From JAAEUB01 sp964550345 (GTDB lineage Bacteria > Pseudomonadota > Alphaproteobacteria > Rhodobacterales > Rhodobacteraceae), in the NCBI GenBank assembly GCA_964550345.1, contig CAZJYZ010000054.1, positions 1-22,422 on the forward strand: 22,422 bases of DNA, in the 5' to 3' direction. The stretch's first letter is position 1. Each line of letters opens with the position of its first letter. The notes below the pieces were generated by a model, which was not told the DNA's origin, made no database searches, and was given only the letters and a program-made list of their open reading frames with translations. Shown piece after piece: positions 1 through 7,575 of this stretch. The translations under genes and the position numbers were made by a program.

Positions 1-523
1 CGCAGCCTTTAATCATTTTGTCGGTATGGGTTAACATCGCGGTGCTGTCGGTCTCGGCCCCGGTGCCTGCAGTGGTGGGTACGCAGATCAACGGTGGGAA
101 GTCATCATGTGTTAGTGTCGTGTCGGTGGGCAGGTCAAAATCAAACGACCAGATGTCCCGCTCACTCCCGACCACAAGCGCTATGGCCTTGCCGGCATCC
201 ATCCCGCTGCCGCCCCCGATAGCGATAATGCCGTCATGTTTGCCGGAGAGATACGCGGCCCTGCCAAGCGCGATATTTTTGTCGGTGGGATTAGGTGCAA
301 CCTCGGCAAACAAACCTGGTGTGAGGCCCTCGTTTTCCAACGCCTGTCGCGTTGCGGCAATGAATGGCAGATCCCGGCTGGCCTTGTCGGTAACGATCAG
401 CGGTTGCGTAGTACCATGGGTACGGCAAATCTTGGCAATATCCGCAATCCGGCCGGGTCCGTATGAGATTGGAACTGGAAACGACCAGTCGGCGGGGCCA
501 AGGAAGGCAGAAAGATCGCTCAC
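1..523 (-). CDS. Iron-containing alcohol dehydrogenase, 3'-truncated by window edge
   Basis: Group III (iron-dependent) alcohol dehydrogenases interconvert alcohols and aldehydes or ketones with NAD(P). I read 174 codons on the minus strand from a GTG at 521-523 to the window edge. Visible are the dinucleotide-binding GGGSGMDAGK (about residues 103-112) and the family signature PTTAGTGAE (about 149-157). The metal-binding histidines lie further on and are outside the window. The start is inferred from overlap: the GTG shares GTGA with the stop of the upstream desaturase gene, a common translational-coupling arrangement, and no ATG fits the N-terminus. The family is secure; the substrate is unknown. 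The upstream gene suggests a lipid- or aldehyde-related role, but this is only inference. Confidence 0.85.
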   Translation of the reverse strand, partial: MSDLSAFLGPADWSFPVPISYGPGRIADIAKICRTHGTTQPLIVTDKASRDLPFIAATRQALENEGLTPGLFAEVAPNPTDKNIALGRAAYLSGKHDGIIAIGGGSGMDAGKAIALVVGSERDIWSFDFDLPTDTTLTHDDFPPLICVPTTAGTGAETDSTAMLTHTDKMIKGC

Positions 524-1404
524 ACGCGCGGCCGCTTTTTGGGCCGGGGCCAGAAGCCCTCAATACGAGCATTATTTTGCTCCAAAAGTGGCCGGATGTC
601 GTTGAACGTGGCCTTATAGCGGTAAAATGGGACGCCTGGCATCATATGGTGAATCAAGTGGTGATTTTGACCCAGAAGCAGAAAATTCGCGAAGGGAAAC
701 AACGATTCACGCGTGTCGCGATAGCGCCCGGTTTCAGAATGATCGTGATGTGGGGTCCAGGTAAACAGCGTCAGCATTACGGTGTTTCCGATCCACCAGG
801 GAATGAACCAAAAGACCAGTAATTCCACCCCATATCCGGCGGCGAGTATAACGATTAATAAAGATGCCTGCAGCACGAAGGTCACCATTGTCAGGGTAGT
901 CTGGCGTTTGGGCACGTCGAAATGCTGACATTCACGGTAGAGCTGTATTGGGTTAAAATAGGAAATCAGCGCTTTGGGTAGCCGGATGAACAGCCAGCCC
1001 CAAAATCCACCACGTGCATATATGTCGGGGTCGTCTTCCGTATTGGCGTGGGTATGATGGACCATGTGCTGTCTGCTGTGCTGATAATAAAACAGAAATA
1101 GCGGAAAACACCCCGCATGCCCGATCAGTGTGTCTATCCATCTGAGATGTTTTTTACGCAGGCTGATATTCCCATGAACCGCTTCATGCACCGGGGTGTA
1201 TATCGCATAGATCACCAATGTATTGATTGCGGCCGCCAACAGATAAGAGATAGTGCCGACCATCGCTGCCCAGGTCGCAGCGATGTAAATCACATAGAGG
1301 CCAGTTGCCAGCAAGAGCGTCGGCAGGGCGAAGTCGGGTGTATTGCGTTTTCCCGACATCAATTCTTCGGCCACGGTAGACTTGGCGCGTGTCTTTGCAG
1401 TCAT
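520..1404 (-). CDS. Membrane fatty acid desaturase family protein
   Basis: A 294-residue integral membrane protein with the histidine boxes of the di-iron desaturase/hydroxylase family: HEAVH at 73-77, a second cluster HSRQHMVHH at 109-117, HHDH at 219-222 and HHLIHH at 248-253. Hydrophobic stretches lie around residues 25-70, 95-106 and 172-215. Such enzymes use O2 and two irons to desaturate or hydroxylate acyl chains or carotenoids at the cytoplasmic face of the membrane. Carotenoid hydroxylases or ketolases share these boxes, so the substrate is not certain. A purine-rich GGGAGATGGGGAA precedes the ATG. The stop overlaps the GTG start of the iron-containing alcohol dehydrogenase, so the two are probably co-transcribed and translationally coupled. 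Confidence 0.85.
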   Translation of the reverse strand: MTAKTRAKSTVAEELMSGKRNTPDFALPTLLLATGLYVIYIAATWAAMVGTISYLLAAAINTLVIYAIYTPVHEAVHGNISLRKKHLRWIDTLIGHAGCFPLFLFYYQHSRQHMVHHTHANTEDDPDIYARGGFWGWLFIRLPKALISYFNPIQLYRECQHFDVPKRQTTLTMVTFVLQASLLIVILAAGYGVELLVFWFIPWWIGNTVMLTLFTWTPHHDHSETGRYRDTRESLFPFANFLLLGQNHHLIHHMMPGVPFYRYKATFNDIRPLLEQNNARIEGFWPRPKKRPRV

Positions 1405-1609
1405 TTCCCCATCTCCCTGGTGCCCGGCGCAGTTATACGCGTCTTTCGTGGCCGGGCCAGCAGGATTTCACCGTTTCCAGATACTTATCCTCAATAGGGT
1501 CGCTGTTTCTCTTGGCTCAGGTGCTCCAAAAACACACCTTAGTCTCAAGATAACAGCCATCAACGCACTGGATTGCAGGCCCTTATTCAGCACCACATGA
1601 GAAGAAAAG

Positions 1610-1699
1610 TGGCGGAGAGACAGGGATTCGAACCCTGGGAACCCGTGAAGGCTCAACGGTTTTCGAGACCGCCCCGTTCGACCACTCCGGCACCTCTCC
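1610..1699 (-). tRNA. tRNA-Ser (anticodon CGA)
   Basis: Read on the minus strand, a 90-nt class II tRNA. The acceptor stem is GGAGAGG pairing with TCTCTCC (one G-U), followed by discriminator G and an encoded CCA. The anticodon loop is CTCGAAA, giving anticodon CGA. There is a long variable arm and a T loop TTCGAAT. The long variable arm and G discriminator fit serine. Confidence 0.95.
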
Positions 1700-1714
1700 G
1701 CGGGGGTCTGGGGC

Positions 1715-1743
1715 GGTTTAGGTGCTGTGCGCGGTGCATGCAA
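1715..1743 (-). promoter_or_regulatory. Putative sigma70-type promoter of tRNA-Ser
   Basis: On the minus strand, TTGCAT (1738-1743) and TAAACC (1715-1720) are separated by 17 bases. The -10 element ends about 15 bases before the tRNA 5' end. Spacing is ideal but the hexamers are only moderately close to consensus. Confidence 0.35.
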
Positions 1744-1861
1744 CCTGTTTTTGCGCTAAATTTGTTCGGCGCGCTACAGCCATTCACGCTCTTCTGACCT
1801 TGTCGGGCTTGGCAGGGACGGGTGGGAGGACTAGGTTGGCCTGAGAAACGTCAAAATCCTT

Positions 1862-2722
1862 ATGAACACGGATAGCCCAATGTTGAATTCTTCGCCCTTT
1901 GCCCTTTTTCGTCCAGCGCTGTTAGCGGCCTTTATCCTGCTGGCGGCTTCGGTCACCGCGCAGGCGGCAGAACGTGCCAAGTTACGGGCATTTCTTGAAA
2001 TTACCGGTTTTGATGTCGCGATTGAAAGCCTGCAACAGGGCGCTATGGCCGGGCCGGGCCTTGCCGGGGATGCACCAAATGATTTTGGCAGCGAATGGGT
2101 GCGACTGGCTGAAGAGATTTTTGCCCCCGATGAAATGATCGAACGCGCGCTGGACATGATGGAAGCCGTCATGCCCGATGATCTGGTGGATCATGGCGCT
2201 GACTTCTATGCCTCGGATCTGGGCCAATATCTGGTGGAGATCGAGAACGAGGCGCATATGACCTCCGATGAGGTGAAATATGCCGAGGCCGAGGTGATCC
2301 TAGAGGCGCTGGTGGCGGAAAACTCGCCACGAATAGATTTGTTCCGCGACATGGGCGACGCTGTCGGCGGCATAGAGCAATCGGTGCGTTCCGCCATTGA
2401 AATTCAGGCACGCTACCTGTTGGCAGCAATGGCGGCCGGATCGCTGGATCTTGAAATGTCCGAAGCTGATCTGCGCGGCTTGTTGAACGAGCAGGCTGAC
2501 GAAATTCGCCAGAACGTGCAGGTCTATTCCATTCTGGGATCGGCCTATGCTTACCGGGATGTCTCGGACGATGCTCTGACCGCCTATGTGGACGCGCTCG
2601 AACATCCCAAGATGCAGCAGGTTTACGAGGTGCTGAATGCTATCCAGTTTGAGGTTATGGCCGAACGCTATGAACGCCTTGCCGCCGCACTGGCGGGACT
2701 GGCACCGCAGCAGGATATATAA
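1862..2722 (+). CDS. Secreted DUF2059-like protein
   Basis: A 286-residue protein with a signal peptide: a hydrophobic core around residues 18-31 ends in AQAA, a plausible cleavage site near residue 36. The mature part is helical and acidic. The segment around residues 101-122 (DDLVDHGADFYASDLGQYL) resembles the DUF2059 core, where a helix ends in a 'FY..PLGQ' type motif. It probably acts in the periplasm; no biochemical role is known to me. No clear ribosome binding site precedes the ATG at 1862, and the in-frame ATG at 1880 would still leave an intact signal peptide, so the start is uncertain. Its TAA overlaps the ATG of the next gene (TAATG), implying translational coupling. Confidence 0.7.
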   Translation: MNTDSPMLNSSPFALFRPALLAAFILLAASVTAQAAERAKLRAFLEITGFDVAIESLQQGAMAGPGLAGDAPNDFGSEWVRLAEEIFAPDEMIERALDMMEAVMPDDLVDHGADFYASDLGQYLVEIENEAHMTSDEVKYAEAEVILEALVAENSPRIDLFRDMGDAVGGIEQSVRSAIEIQARYLLAAMAAGSLDLEMSEADLRGLLNEQADEIRQNVQVYSILGSAYAYRDVSDDALTAYVDALEHPKMQQVYEVLNAIQFEVMAERYERLAAALAGLAPQQDI

Positions 2723-3528
2723 TGCGTTTTCTTTTTGCACTCATCACCCTTCTGGCAGGGGCAATGCCGCTCAGTGCGGATAACCCCCGCATATCTCAGT
2801 TATACGAGCTTATGCGGCTTTCCACCTCGGTCCAGATCATGCGCGACGAAGGTCTGCAATATGCGCTGGAAAGCGAACAGGTGCTTTTTGAGGGCGGGAC
2901 AGGGGGCAACTGGGAAGGTGCCATCCACCAAATATACGATATGGAGCGGTTGGAACCGATTGTCAGTCAGGCCTTTGGCGAAGCTCTGGAAGGCGTCGAC
3001 CTGACGCCGCTGATCAACTTTTATCAGACCGGAACTGCCCAGCGGGTGCTTGAGCTTGAGCTGAGCGCCAGGCGGTCCTTTCTGACGCCGGGCGTGGAAG
3101 AAAGTGCGCGTACCTATTGGCGTGAAAACCCTGAAGGCAGCGCCCACGCCGAGGCAATCCGCAACTATATTGAAGTCAACGACCTGATCGAACGCAATGT
3201 TGTCGGGGCAATGAACTCGAATGTTCTGTTTCTGCGGGCCCTGGCAGCGGGAGAGCCAGCGCTAAGCGAGGCGCAGATATTATCCGATGTCTGGAGCGAA
3301 GAGCAGGCAATTCGCGAGGATACACGTGAATGGATGCATGCATTTCTCACCATGGCATATGCGCCGTTGGACGTAGACCAAATGCAGTACAACCTGGCCA
3401 TATGGCAATCTGATGCCGGGCGCGCCCTGAATAATGCAATATTTTTGGGTTTTGACCGAATGTTGGAACAGGTCAGCGGAGATTTGGGATATGTGGCAGC
3501 GCAGATGTTGAACCAAAAAGAGCTGTAG
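2722..3528 (+). CDS. Secreted DUF2059-like protein, second of a pair
   Basis: A 268-residue protein with a short N-terminal signal peptide (hydrophobic residues 3-15, likely cleavage after PLSA near residue 19). The body resembles DUF2059 proteins: RISQLYELMRLSTSVQIM near the mature N-terminus and LTPLINFYQTGTAQRV at about residues 93-108. It appears to be a distant paralogue of the preceding gene, since both share the order signal peptide, helical N-part and 'FY..' helix. Start and upstream stop overlap by one base. Presumably periplasmic; function unknown. No strong terminator is visible after it, and the rplU promoter follows within about 50 bases. Confidence 0.75.
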   Translation: MRFLFALITLLAGAMPLSADNPRISQLYELMRLSTSVQIMRDEGLQYALESEQVLFEGGTGGNWEGAIHQIYDMERLEPIVSQAFGEALEGVDLTPLINFYQTGTAQRVLELELSARRSFLTPGVEESARTYWRENPEGSAHAEAIRNYIEVNDLIERNVVGAMNSNVLFLRALAAGEPALSEAQILSDVWSEEQAIREDTREWMHAFLTMAYAPLDVDQMQYNLAIWQSDAGRALNNAIFLGFDRMLEQVSGDLGYVAAQMLNQKEL

Positions 3529-3571
3529 ATCCTGCTGGCGGAATGGCGGGGCAAAACTGCAACAAAACCTA

Positions 3572-3600
3572 TTGACTTTGCACTGGTTTGAACCGATAAG
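3572..3600 (+). promoter_or_regulatory. Putative promoter of rplU-rpmA
   Basis: TTGACT (3572-3577) and GATAAG (3595-3600) are separated by 17 bases. Transcription would start near 3607, giving an untranslated leader of roughly 140 bases before rplU. The leader contains GC-rich segments that can pair (GGCCC near 3680 with GGGCC near 3715), so leader-mediated regulation is possible but unproven. Confidence 0.45.
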
Positions 3601-3749
3601 CCCGCGTCGCAGGTCCGGTTTTACGCCAGACAGGTGATTCATATATAACACCGCCAGATACGGCGCGCTGTTCGCGGCAAGGGCCCAGAGCCCGCCAAAC
3701 ACCGGTAAAGCCGGGGCCACAGAACGCGGGATACGAAGGAAAGATCAGG

Positions 3750-4406
3750 ATGTTCGCGGTTCTTAAAACCGGTGGCAAGCAGTATAAAGTACGTTCGGGC
3801 GATACGCTCCGGGTGGAAAAACTGGCAGCCAACGCAGGTGACACAGTACAATTCAACGATGTTTTGATGGTCGGCAGCACCATCGGCACGCCCATGGTCA
3901 AAGATGCCGGGGTTCAGGCCGAAGTGATCGACCAGATCAAAGGCGACAAGGTCATTCACTTTGTCAAACGCCGCCGTAAGCACGGCTCCAAGCGCACCAA
4001 GGGGCATCGTCAGCAACTGACGCTTCTGCGCGTAACCGAAATTCTGGAAAAAGGCGCGGACAAATCCGGCGTCATGGCTGCAATCGGCGCAGGCTCGGCA
4101 ACAGCCACCGCGCCGGTCGCAAAAGCCGCTCCGAAAAAAGCAGCGCCCAAAAAGGCAGCTCCTAAAAAAGCTGCTCCCAAGAAAGAAGCACCGGCAGCAG
4201 CAGCAGGCGCTGACGACCTGAAAGCCCTTTCGGGTGTCGGTCCGGCGCTTGAGAAAAAACTGCACGGCGCTGGCGTGACCACGTTCGCGCAAATCGCGGC
4301 ATGGACGAAAGACGATGTGGCTGCTATGGACGAGAAACTGTCGTTCAAAGGTCGCATTGATCGCGAAGGCTGGATCGATCAGGCCAAAAAACTGGCTAAA
4401 GGCTAA
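3750..4406 (+). CDS. rplU: 50S ribosomal protein L21 with C-terminal extension
   Basis: Residues 1-103 are a normal L21 (MFAVLKTGGKQYKV start, HFVKRRRKHGSKRTKGHRQ near 70-88), a 23S rRNA-binding protein of the large subunit. The usual length is about 100 residues; this one has 218. A low-complexity linker follows, with four AAPKK units at residues 126-145, encoded by non-identical 15-base units at 4125-4184. Residues 155-218 form a second domain with LSGVGPALEKKLHGAGV, typical of helix-hairpin-helix modules, then a conserved-looking tail rich in W, K and G. From memory, related extensions occur in other Rhodobacteraceae L21 proteins. It is co-transcribed with rpmA (11-base gap with AGGAGAGAGAG). 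Confidence 0.95.
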   Translation: MFAVLKTGGKQYKVRSGDTLRVEKLAANAGDTVQFNDVLMVGSTIGTPMVKDAGVQAEVIDQIKGDKVIHFVKRRRKHGSKRTKGHRQQLTLLRVTEILEKGADKSGVMAAIGAGSATATAPVAKAAPKKAAPKKAAPKKAAPKKEAPAAAAGADDLKALSGVGPALEKKLHGAGVTTFAQIAAWTKDDVAAMDEKLSFKGRIDREGWIDQAKKLAKG

Positions 4407-4417
4407 GGAGAGAGAGA

Positions 4418-4687
4418 ATGGCACATAAAAAAGCAGGCGGTTCCTCACGTAACGGTCGCGATAGCGCGGGCCGGCGTCTTGGCGTCAAGAAATACGGTGG
4501 TCAGCACGTGATCCCCGGCAATATCATCATTCGTCAGCGCGGCACCAAATGCTGGCCGGGCGAAGGCGTAGGCATGGGCCGCGACCACACGATTTTCGCA
4601 ACCGTCGAAGGTCAGGTGACGTTCCACAAAGGCCTCAAACGCCGCACCTTTATTTCGGTCCTTCCGATGGCGGAGGCCGCTGAATAG
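4418..4687 (+). CDS. rpmA: 50S ribosomal protein L27
   Basis: An 89-residue L27, normal length for the family. It begins MAHKKAGGSSRNGRDS, the conserved N-terminal tail that reaches into the peptidyl transferase centre, and continues with GVKKYGGQ and NIIIRQRGTKCWPG. Unlike Firmicutes L27 there is no N-terminal cleavage extension. It lies 11 bases after rplU with a strong purine-rich ribosome binding site and is followed by a rho-independent terminator, so rplU-rpmA is a closed two-gene unit. Confidence 0.97.
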   Translation: MAHKKAGGSSRNGRDSAGRRLGVKKYGGQHVIPGNIIIRQRGTKCWPGEGVGMGRDHTIFATVEGQVTFHKGLKRRTFISVLPMAEAAE

Positions 4688-4713
4688 CCGAAAACCTGAA
4701 TTCTAAGTTTCAA

Positions 4714-4740
4714 GGGTCGGCGCAAACGCCGGCCCTTTTT
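4714..4740 (+). terminator. Rho-independent terminator after rpmA
   Basis: A nine-pair stem (GGGTCGGCG at 4714-4722 with CGCCGGCCC at 4727-4735, one T-G wobble), loop CAAA, then five Ts. It marks the end of the rplU-rpmA transcript. Confidence 0.9.
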
Positions 4741-4900
4741 CGTTGTAAGTAATAAATACAGGCAGTCGCAAAATGTTTACCTATTTGTCAGATATTGTGG
4801 GCCGGAGGCCGGGGAAATCTCTGGGTCTGCTTCCTATATGTATTGACATGAAGTCGCCCATTAGCGGGCAGGTATACGCGCTTTTCGAGGAGGAAAAGCC

Positions 4901-5440
4901 ATGATCATCGACCAAATCTCCAATCAGCCCCTGATTGATGCAAGCCGCTTTGTGCTGCGGCCCCTGCGCCGTTTAGATGCAGGTGCGATCGGGCTGCATA
5001 TGGCGGATGAGCGTGTGGCAAAGGCAACGCCCTTCATCCCACATCCGTTGCCGCCAGGCATGGTCGAAGCTTTTGTCACCCGCGCAACCGCGCCTGACGA
5101 AAACGAAGCCGTTTGGGTCATGGACGGCGAAGGTACAGGTCGGCGTGAGGTGCTTGGGCAGATCTGCCTCAATCGTCTGGACCGCCGGCAATCTCAGCTT
5201 TCCTATTGGGTCGCCCCCGGTTTCTGGAACTCCGGCATTGCGTCCGAGGCGGTTGCTGCCATGACAAAAGCCAATCCTTTAAATGACAGCGAAATGTTTG
5301 CTGAGGTTTTTCAGGATAACCCGGCCTCGGCCCGGGTGCTGACCAATTCCGGGTTTCAGTATATTGGTGACGCCGAAAGCCATTCGGTTGCACGCGACGC
5401 CAATGTTCCAACCTGGACCTACATCAAGAAGATGGGGTAG
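4901..5440 (+). CDS. GNAT N-acetyltransferase (RimJ/RimL type), first of three
   Basis: A 179-residue member of the RimJ/RimL branch of the GNAT superfamily, which transfers acetyl from acetyl-CoA to an amine. The N-terminal strand carries the usual SRFVLRPLRR pattern (about 15-24). The acetyl-CoA-binding motif A is WVAPGFWNSGIASEAV (about residues 107-122), and the C-terminal motif B is FQDNPASARVLTNSGF (about 138-153). The W-N-S-G-I-A loop is a little looser than the G-K-G-Y version of its two neighbours. A strong GAGGAGGAAA ribosome binding site sits just before the ATG. It is the first gene after the rpmA terminator and begins a run of three GNAT genes. The acceptor substrate is unknown. 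Confidence 0.88.
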   Translation: MIIDQISNQPLIDASRFVLRPLRRLDAGAIGLHMADERVAKATPFIPHPLPPGMVEAFVTRATAPDENEAVWVMDGEGTGRREVLGQICLNRLDRRQSQLSYWVAPGFWNSGIASEAVAAMTKANPLNDSEMFAEVFQDNPASARVLTNSGFQYIGDAESHSVARDANVPTWTYIKKMG

Positions 5441-5449
5441 GGCGCTGAT

Positions 5450-5971
5450 GTGGAACATGAAATCAGGATACGTACGCCGCGGCTGATGCTGCGCAGCCTG
5501 CGCCGTGAGGATGTCCGGGCAATTATTGCATTGCTTGATGATTACGAGGTGTCACGCTGGTTGACAGTGGTGCCGTACCCCTACACCGATCAAGACGCGC
5601 ATGAGTTTCTGGACTATCTGGAAACTGCCGACCCTTTGGAGGCACTGGCTATCGTAGCCCCAGATGGGTTGGTTGGAGTGGTTGGTATCGGGGGTGGCCT
5701 TGGCTATTGGTTGGGCCGCGCCCATCACGGAAAAGGGTACATGTCCGAGGCAGCAGGGGCATTGGTGGATCACTATTTCACCACCCGTGAGAAAGACGCG
5801 CTTACCTCGGGCTATTTCACCGGTAACGATGCCTCGGCCAATGTGCTGAGAAAGCTGGGATTTATCTCAAACGGTCATGAGCAAGTGAACTCTCGCGCAC
5901 AAGGCACTGAAGTAACGTTGAAAAAGGTAATCCTGTCTCGTGTGGACTGGTTGGAAACTCATGGAAACTGA
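5450..5971 (+). CDS. GNAT N-acetyltransferase, second of three
   Basis: A 173-residue RimJ/RimL-like acetyltransferase. Motif A is YWLGRAHHGKGYMSEAAG (about residues 85-102), with the canonical H-G-K-G-Y pyrophosphate-binding loop, and motif B is FTGNDASANVLRKLGF. The N-terminal IRTPRLMLRSLRRED is typical of the family. The GTG at 5450 is the first start in frame; an ATG two bases earlier is out of frame. It follows the preceding GNAT gene after nine bases, and its end overlaps the start of the third GNAT gene by 11 bases. The three are probably one transcript. Substrate unknown. Confidence 0.88.
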   Translation: MEHEIRIRTPRLMLRSLRREDVRAIIALLDDYEVSRWLTVVPYPYTDQDAHEFLDYLETADPLEALAIVAPDGLVGVVGIGGGLGYWLGRAHHGKGYMSEAAGALVDHYFTTREKDALTSGYFTGNDASANVLRKLGFISNGHEQVNSRAQGTEVTLKKVILSRVDWLETHGN

Positions 5972-6470
5972 GATCACTACCGAACGGCTTTTACTACGCC
6001 GGGTCCGCCCCTCGGATTTTGCGGCCTTGCAGGAATTGGTTTCGGATTTTGAAGTGGTGAAAATGGTTTCCAGTTGGCCTTATCCTGCCGATATTGCCTT
6101 CACAAAAACACGCATCCATCCTTTTCCGGCTGAAAAGGGTATGATCGGACCGGTTTTTCTTGGTGATGAGCTGATTGGGACGATGGGGGTTAGCATGGGC
6201 GAGGAAGGTGCTGGTATGGGCTATATGTTTGCCCGCGCGCATTGGGGCAAGGGCTATGCGACGGAAATTGGATATGCCCTGATTGCCCATGCCTGGGCGA
6301 GCTATGACTGGCCGGATATTTCCGCCTCGGTCTTCAATGACAACCCGGCCTCAGCCCGGGTGCTGGAAAAATTGGGATTTGTGGAAACCGGTTCTGGCAA
6401 GGGACCCTGCCGCGCACGTGGTGTGTCTTTGCCGATGCGAAATTACCGCCTGACCCGTCCAAAGCCTTGA
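5961..6470 (+). CDS. GNAT N-acetyltransferase, third of three
   Basis: A 169-residue RimJ/RimL-like acetyltransferase. It begins METEITTERLLLRRVRPSD, the conserved first strand, has motif A MFARAHWGKGYATEIGYA (about residues 87-104) and motif B FNDNPASARVLEKLGF. I chose the ATG at 5961 over an in-frame GTG at 5940 because it gives a family-typical N-terminus; it overlaps the previous gene by 11 bases. It ends 52 bases before obgE. Of the three, this one keeps the most canonical GNAT motifs. Its acceptor is unknown; ribosomal or other protein N-termini and small amines are both possible in this branch. Confidence 0.88.
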   Translation: METEITTERLLLRRVRPSDFAALQELVSDFEVVKMVSSWPYPADIAFTKTRIHPFPAEKGMIGPVFLGDELIGTMGVSMGEEGAGMGYMFARAHWGKGYATEIGYALIAHAWASYDWPDISASVFNDNPASARVLEKLGFVETGSGKGPCRARGVSLPMRNYRLTRPKP

Positions 6471-6522
6471 GCCCCGGCCGTTTTCCGTCTACCCACAGAC
6501 CCGCATCATAAGGCTAAAACCC

Positions 6523-7575
6523 ATGAAATTTCTTGATCTCGCCAAGGTTTATATCCGCTCAGGCGGCGGCGGTGGTGGCTGTGTTTCTTTCCGGCGCGAA
6601 AAATACATCGAATATGGCGGACCCGACGGCGGTGACGGCGGGCGCGGAGGTGATGTGATTGCCGAAGCCGTCGATGGGCTGAACACGCTGATTGATTTTC
6701 GCTATCAGCAGCACTTTTTTGCCAAGAATGGTACGCCGGGCATGGGTAAGCAGCGCACCGGGCCTGATGGCGATGATATTATCCTGAAAGTCCCGGTAGG
6801 CACCGAAATCCTCGACGAAGACCAGGAAACGGTAATCGCCGATCTGGCTGAACTTGGCCAGCGTGTGACTTTGGCCAGTGGTGGCAATGGCGGCTTTGGC
6901 AACCTGCATTTCAAAAGCTCGGTCAACCGCGCTCCGCGCCGCGCTAATCCCGGCCAACCCGGCGTGGAACGTACCCTATGGCTGCGCCTGAAACTGATCG
7001 CCGATGTCGGCCTGTTAGGTCTGCCCAATGCCGGTAAATCCACATTTCTGGCGGCTACTTCAAACGCGCGCCCTAAAGTGGCAGATTATCCTTTTACCAC
7101 ATTGGTTCCAAACCTTGGTGTCGTCGGTGTGGATGAAGCCGAATTTGTCGTCGCCGACATTCCCGGCCTGATCGCCGGCGCCCATGAAGGGCGCGGCTTG
7201 GGCGATACCTTTCTGGGCCATGTGGAACGCTGCGCAGTCCTGCTGCACCTTGTTGACGGTACTGGCGAGGAAGTGGCGCAGGATTATCAGACCATCATTG
7301 ACGAACTTGAGGCTTATGGTGGCGTGATGGCTAAAAAACCACGCCTGACTGTGCTCAACAAGATCGACGCGCTGGACGAGGACGAACGGGCGGCGAAAAA
7401 GGCCGAGCTTGAGGCCGTGGCCGGCCCGGTTATGCTGATGTCGGGCGTGGCACGTGAAGGAGTGACGGATGTATTGCGCGCCTTGCGTGCCGGGATCAGC
7501 GAAGACCGTCTGCGCCTTAAAAAGGCCAGTCAGGAGCTGGATGCGCCTGAGGAGGATGACACATGCCATCCCTGA
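6523..7575 (+). CDS. obgE: Obg family GTPase (ObgE/CgtA)
   Basis: A 350-residue Obg GTPase involved in late 50S subunit assembly and stress and cell-cycle control. The glycine-rich Obg fold occupies residues 1-158 (SGGGGGGCVSFRREK near 13-27). The G domain follows, with G1 GLPNAGKST (166-174), G3 DIPGL (212-216), G4 NKID (279-282) and G5 SGVA (307-310). The C-terminal tail is short and acidic, as is common in alphaproteobacteria. The rplU-rpmA-GNAT-obgE order matches the widespread L21-L27-Obg linkage, here interrupted by the acetyltransferases. Its end overlaps proB by 13 bases. Confidence 0.97.
   Translation: MKFLDLAKVYIRSGGGGGGCVSFRREKYIEYGGPDGGDGGRGGDVIAEAVDGLNTLIDFRYQQHFFAKNGTPGMGKQRTGPDGDDIILKVPVGTEILDEDQETVIADLAELGQRVTLASGGNGGFGNLHFKSSVNRAPRRANPGQPGVERTLWLRLKLIADVGLLGLPNAGKSTFLAATSNARPKVADYPFTTLVPNLGVVGVDEAEFVVADIPGLIAGAHEGRGLGDTFLGHVERCAVLLHLVDGTGEEVAQDYQTIIDELEAYGGVMAKKPRLTVLNKIDALDEDERAAKKAELEAVAGPVMLMSGVAREGVTDVLRALRAGISEDRLRLKKASQELDAPEEDDTCHP

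Noticed and set aside
18..605. Plus-strand frame of 195 codons at the left end
   Set aside because: It is antisense to the iron-containing alcohol dehydrogenase, whose motifs are clear on the minus strand.
4125..4184. Four 15-base units that could be read as a tandem DNA repeat
   Set aside because: They encode the AAPKK linker of L21 with differing codons; a protein-level repeat, not a mobile or CRISPR-like array.
3639..4448. Minus-strand frame of 269 codons across rplU
   Set aside because: Shadow of the low-complexity L21 gene; cysteine-rich composition arises from reversed alanine and lysine codons.
4843..4878. TTGACA followed by TATACG before the first GNAT gene, as a promoter
   Set aside because: The spacing is 24 bases, too long for a standard sigma70 promoter.
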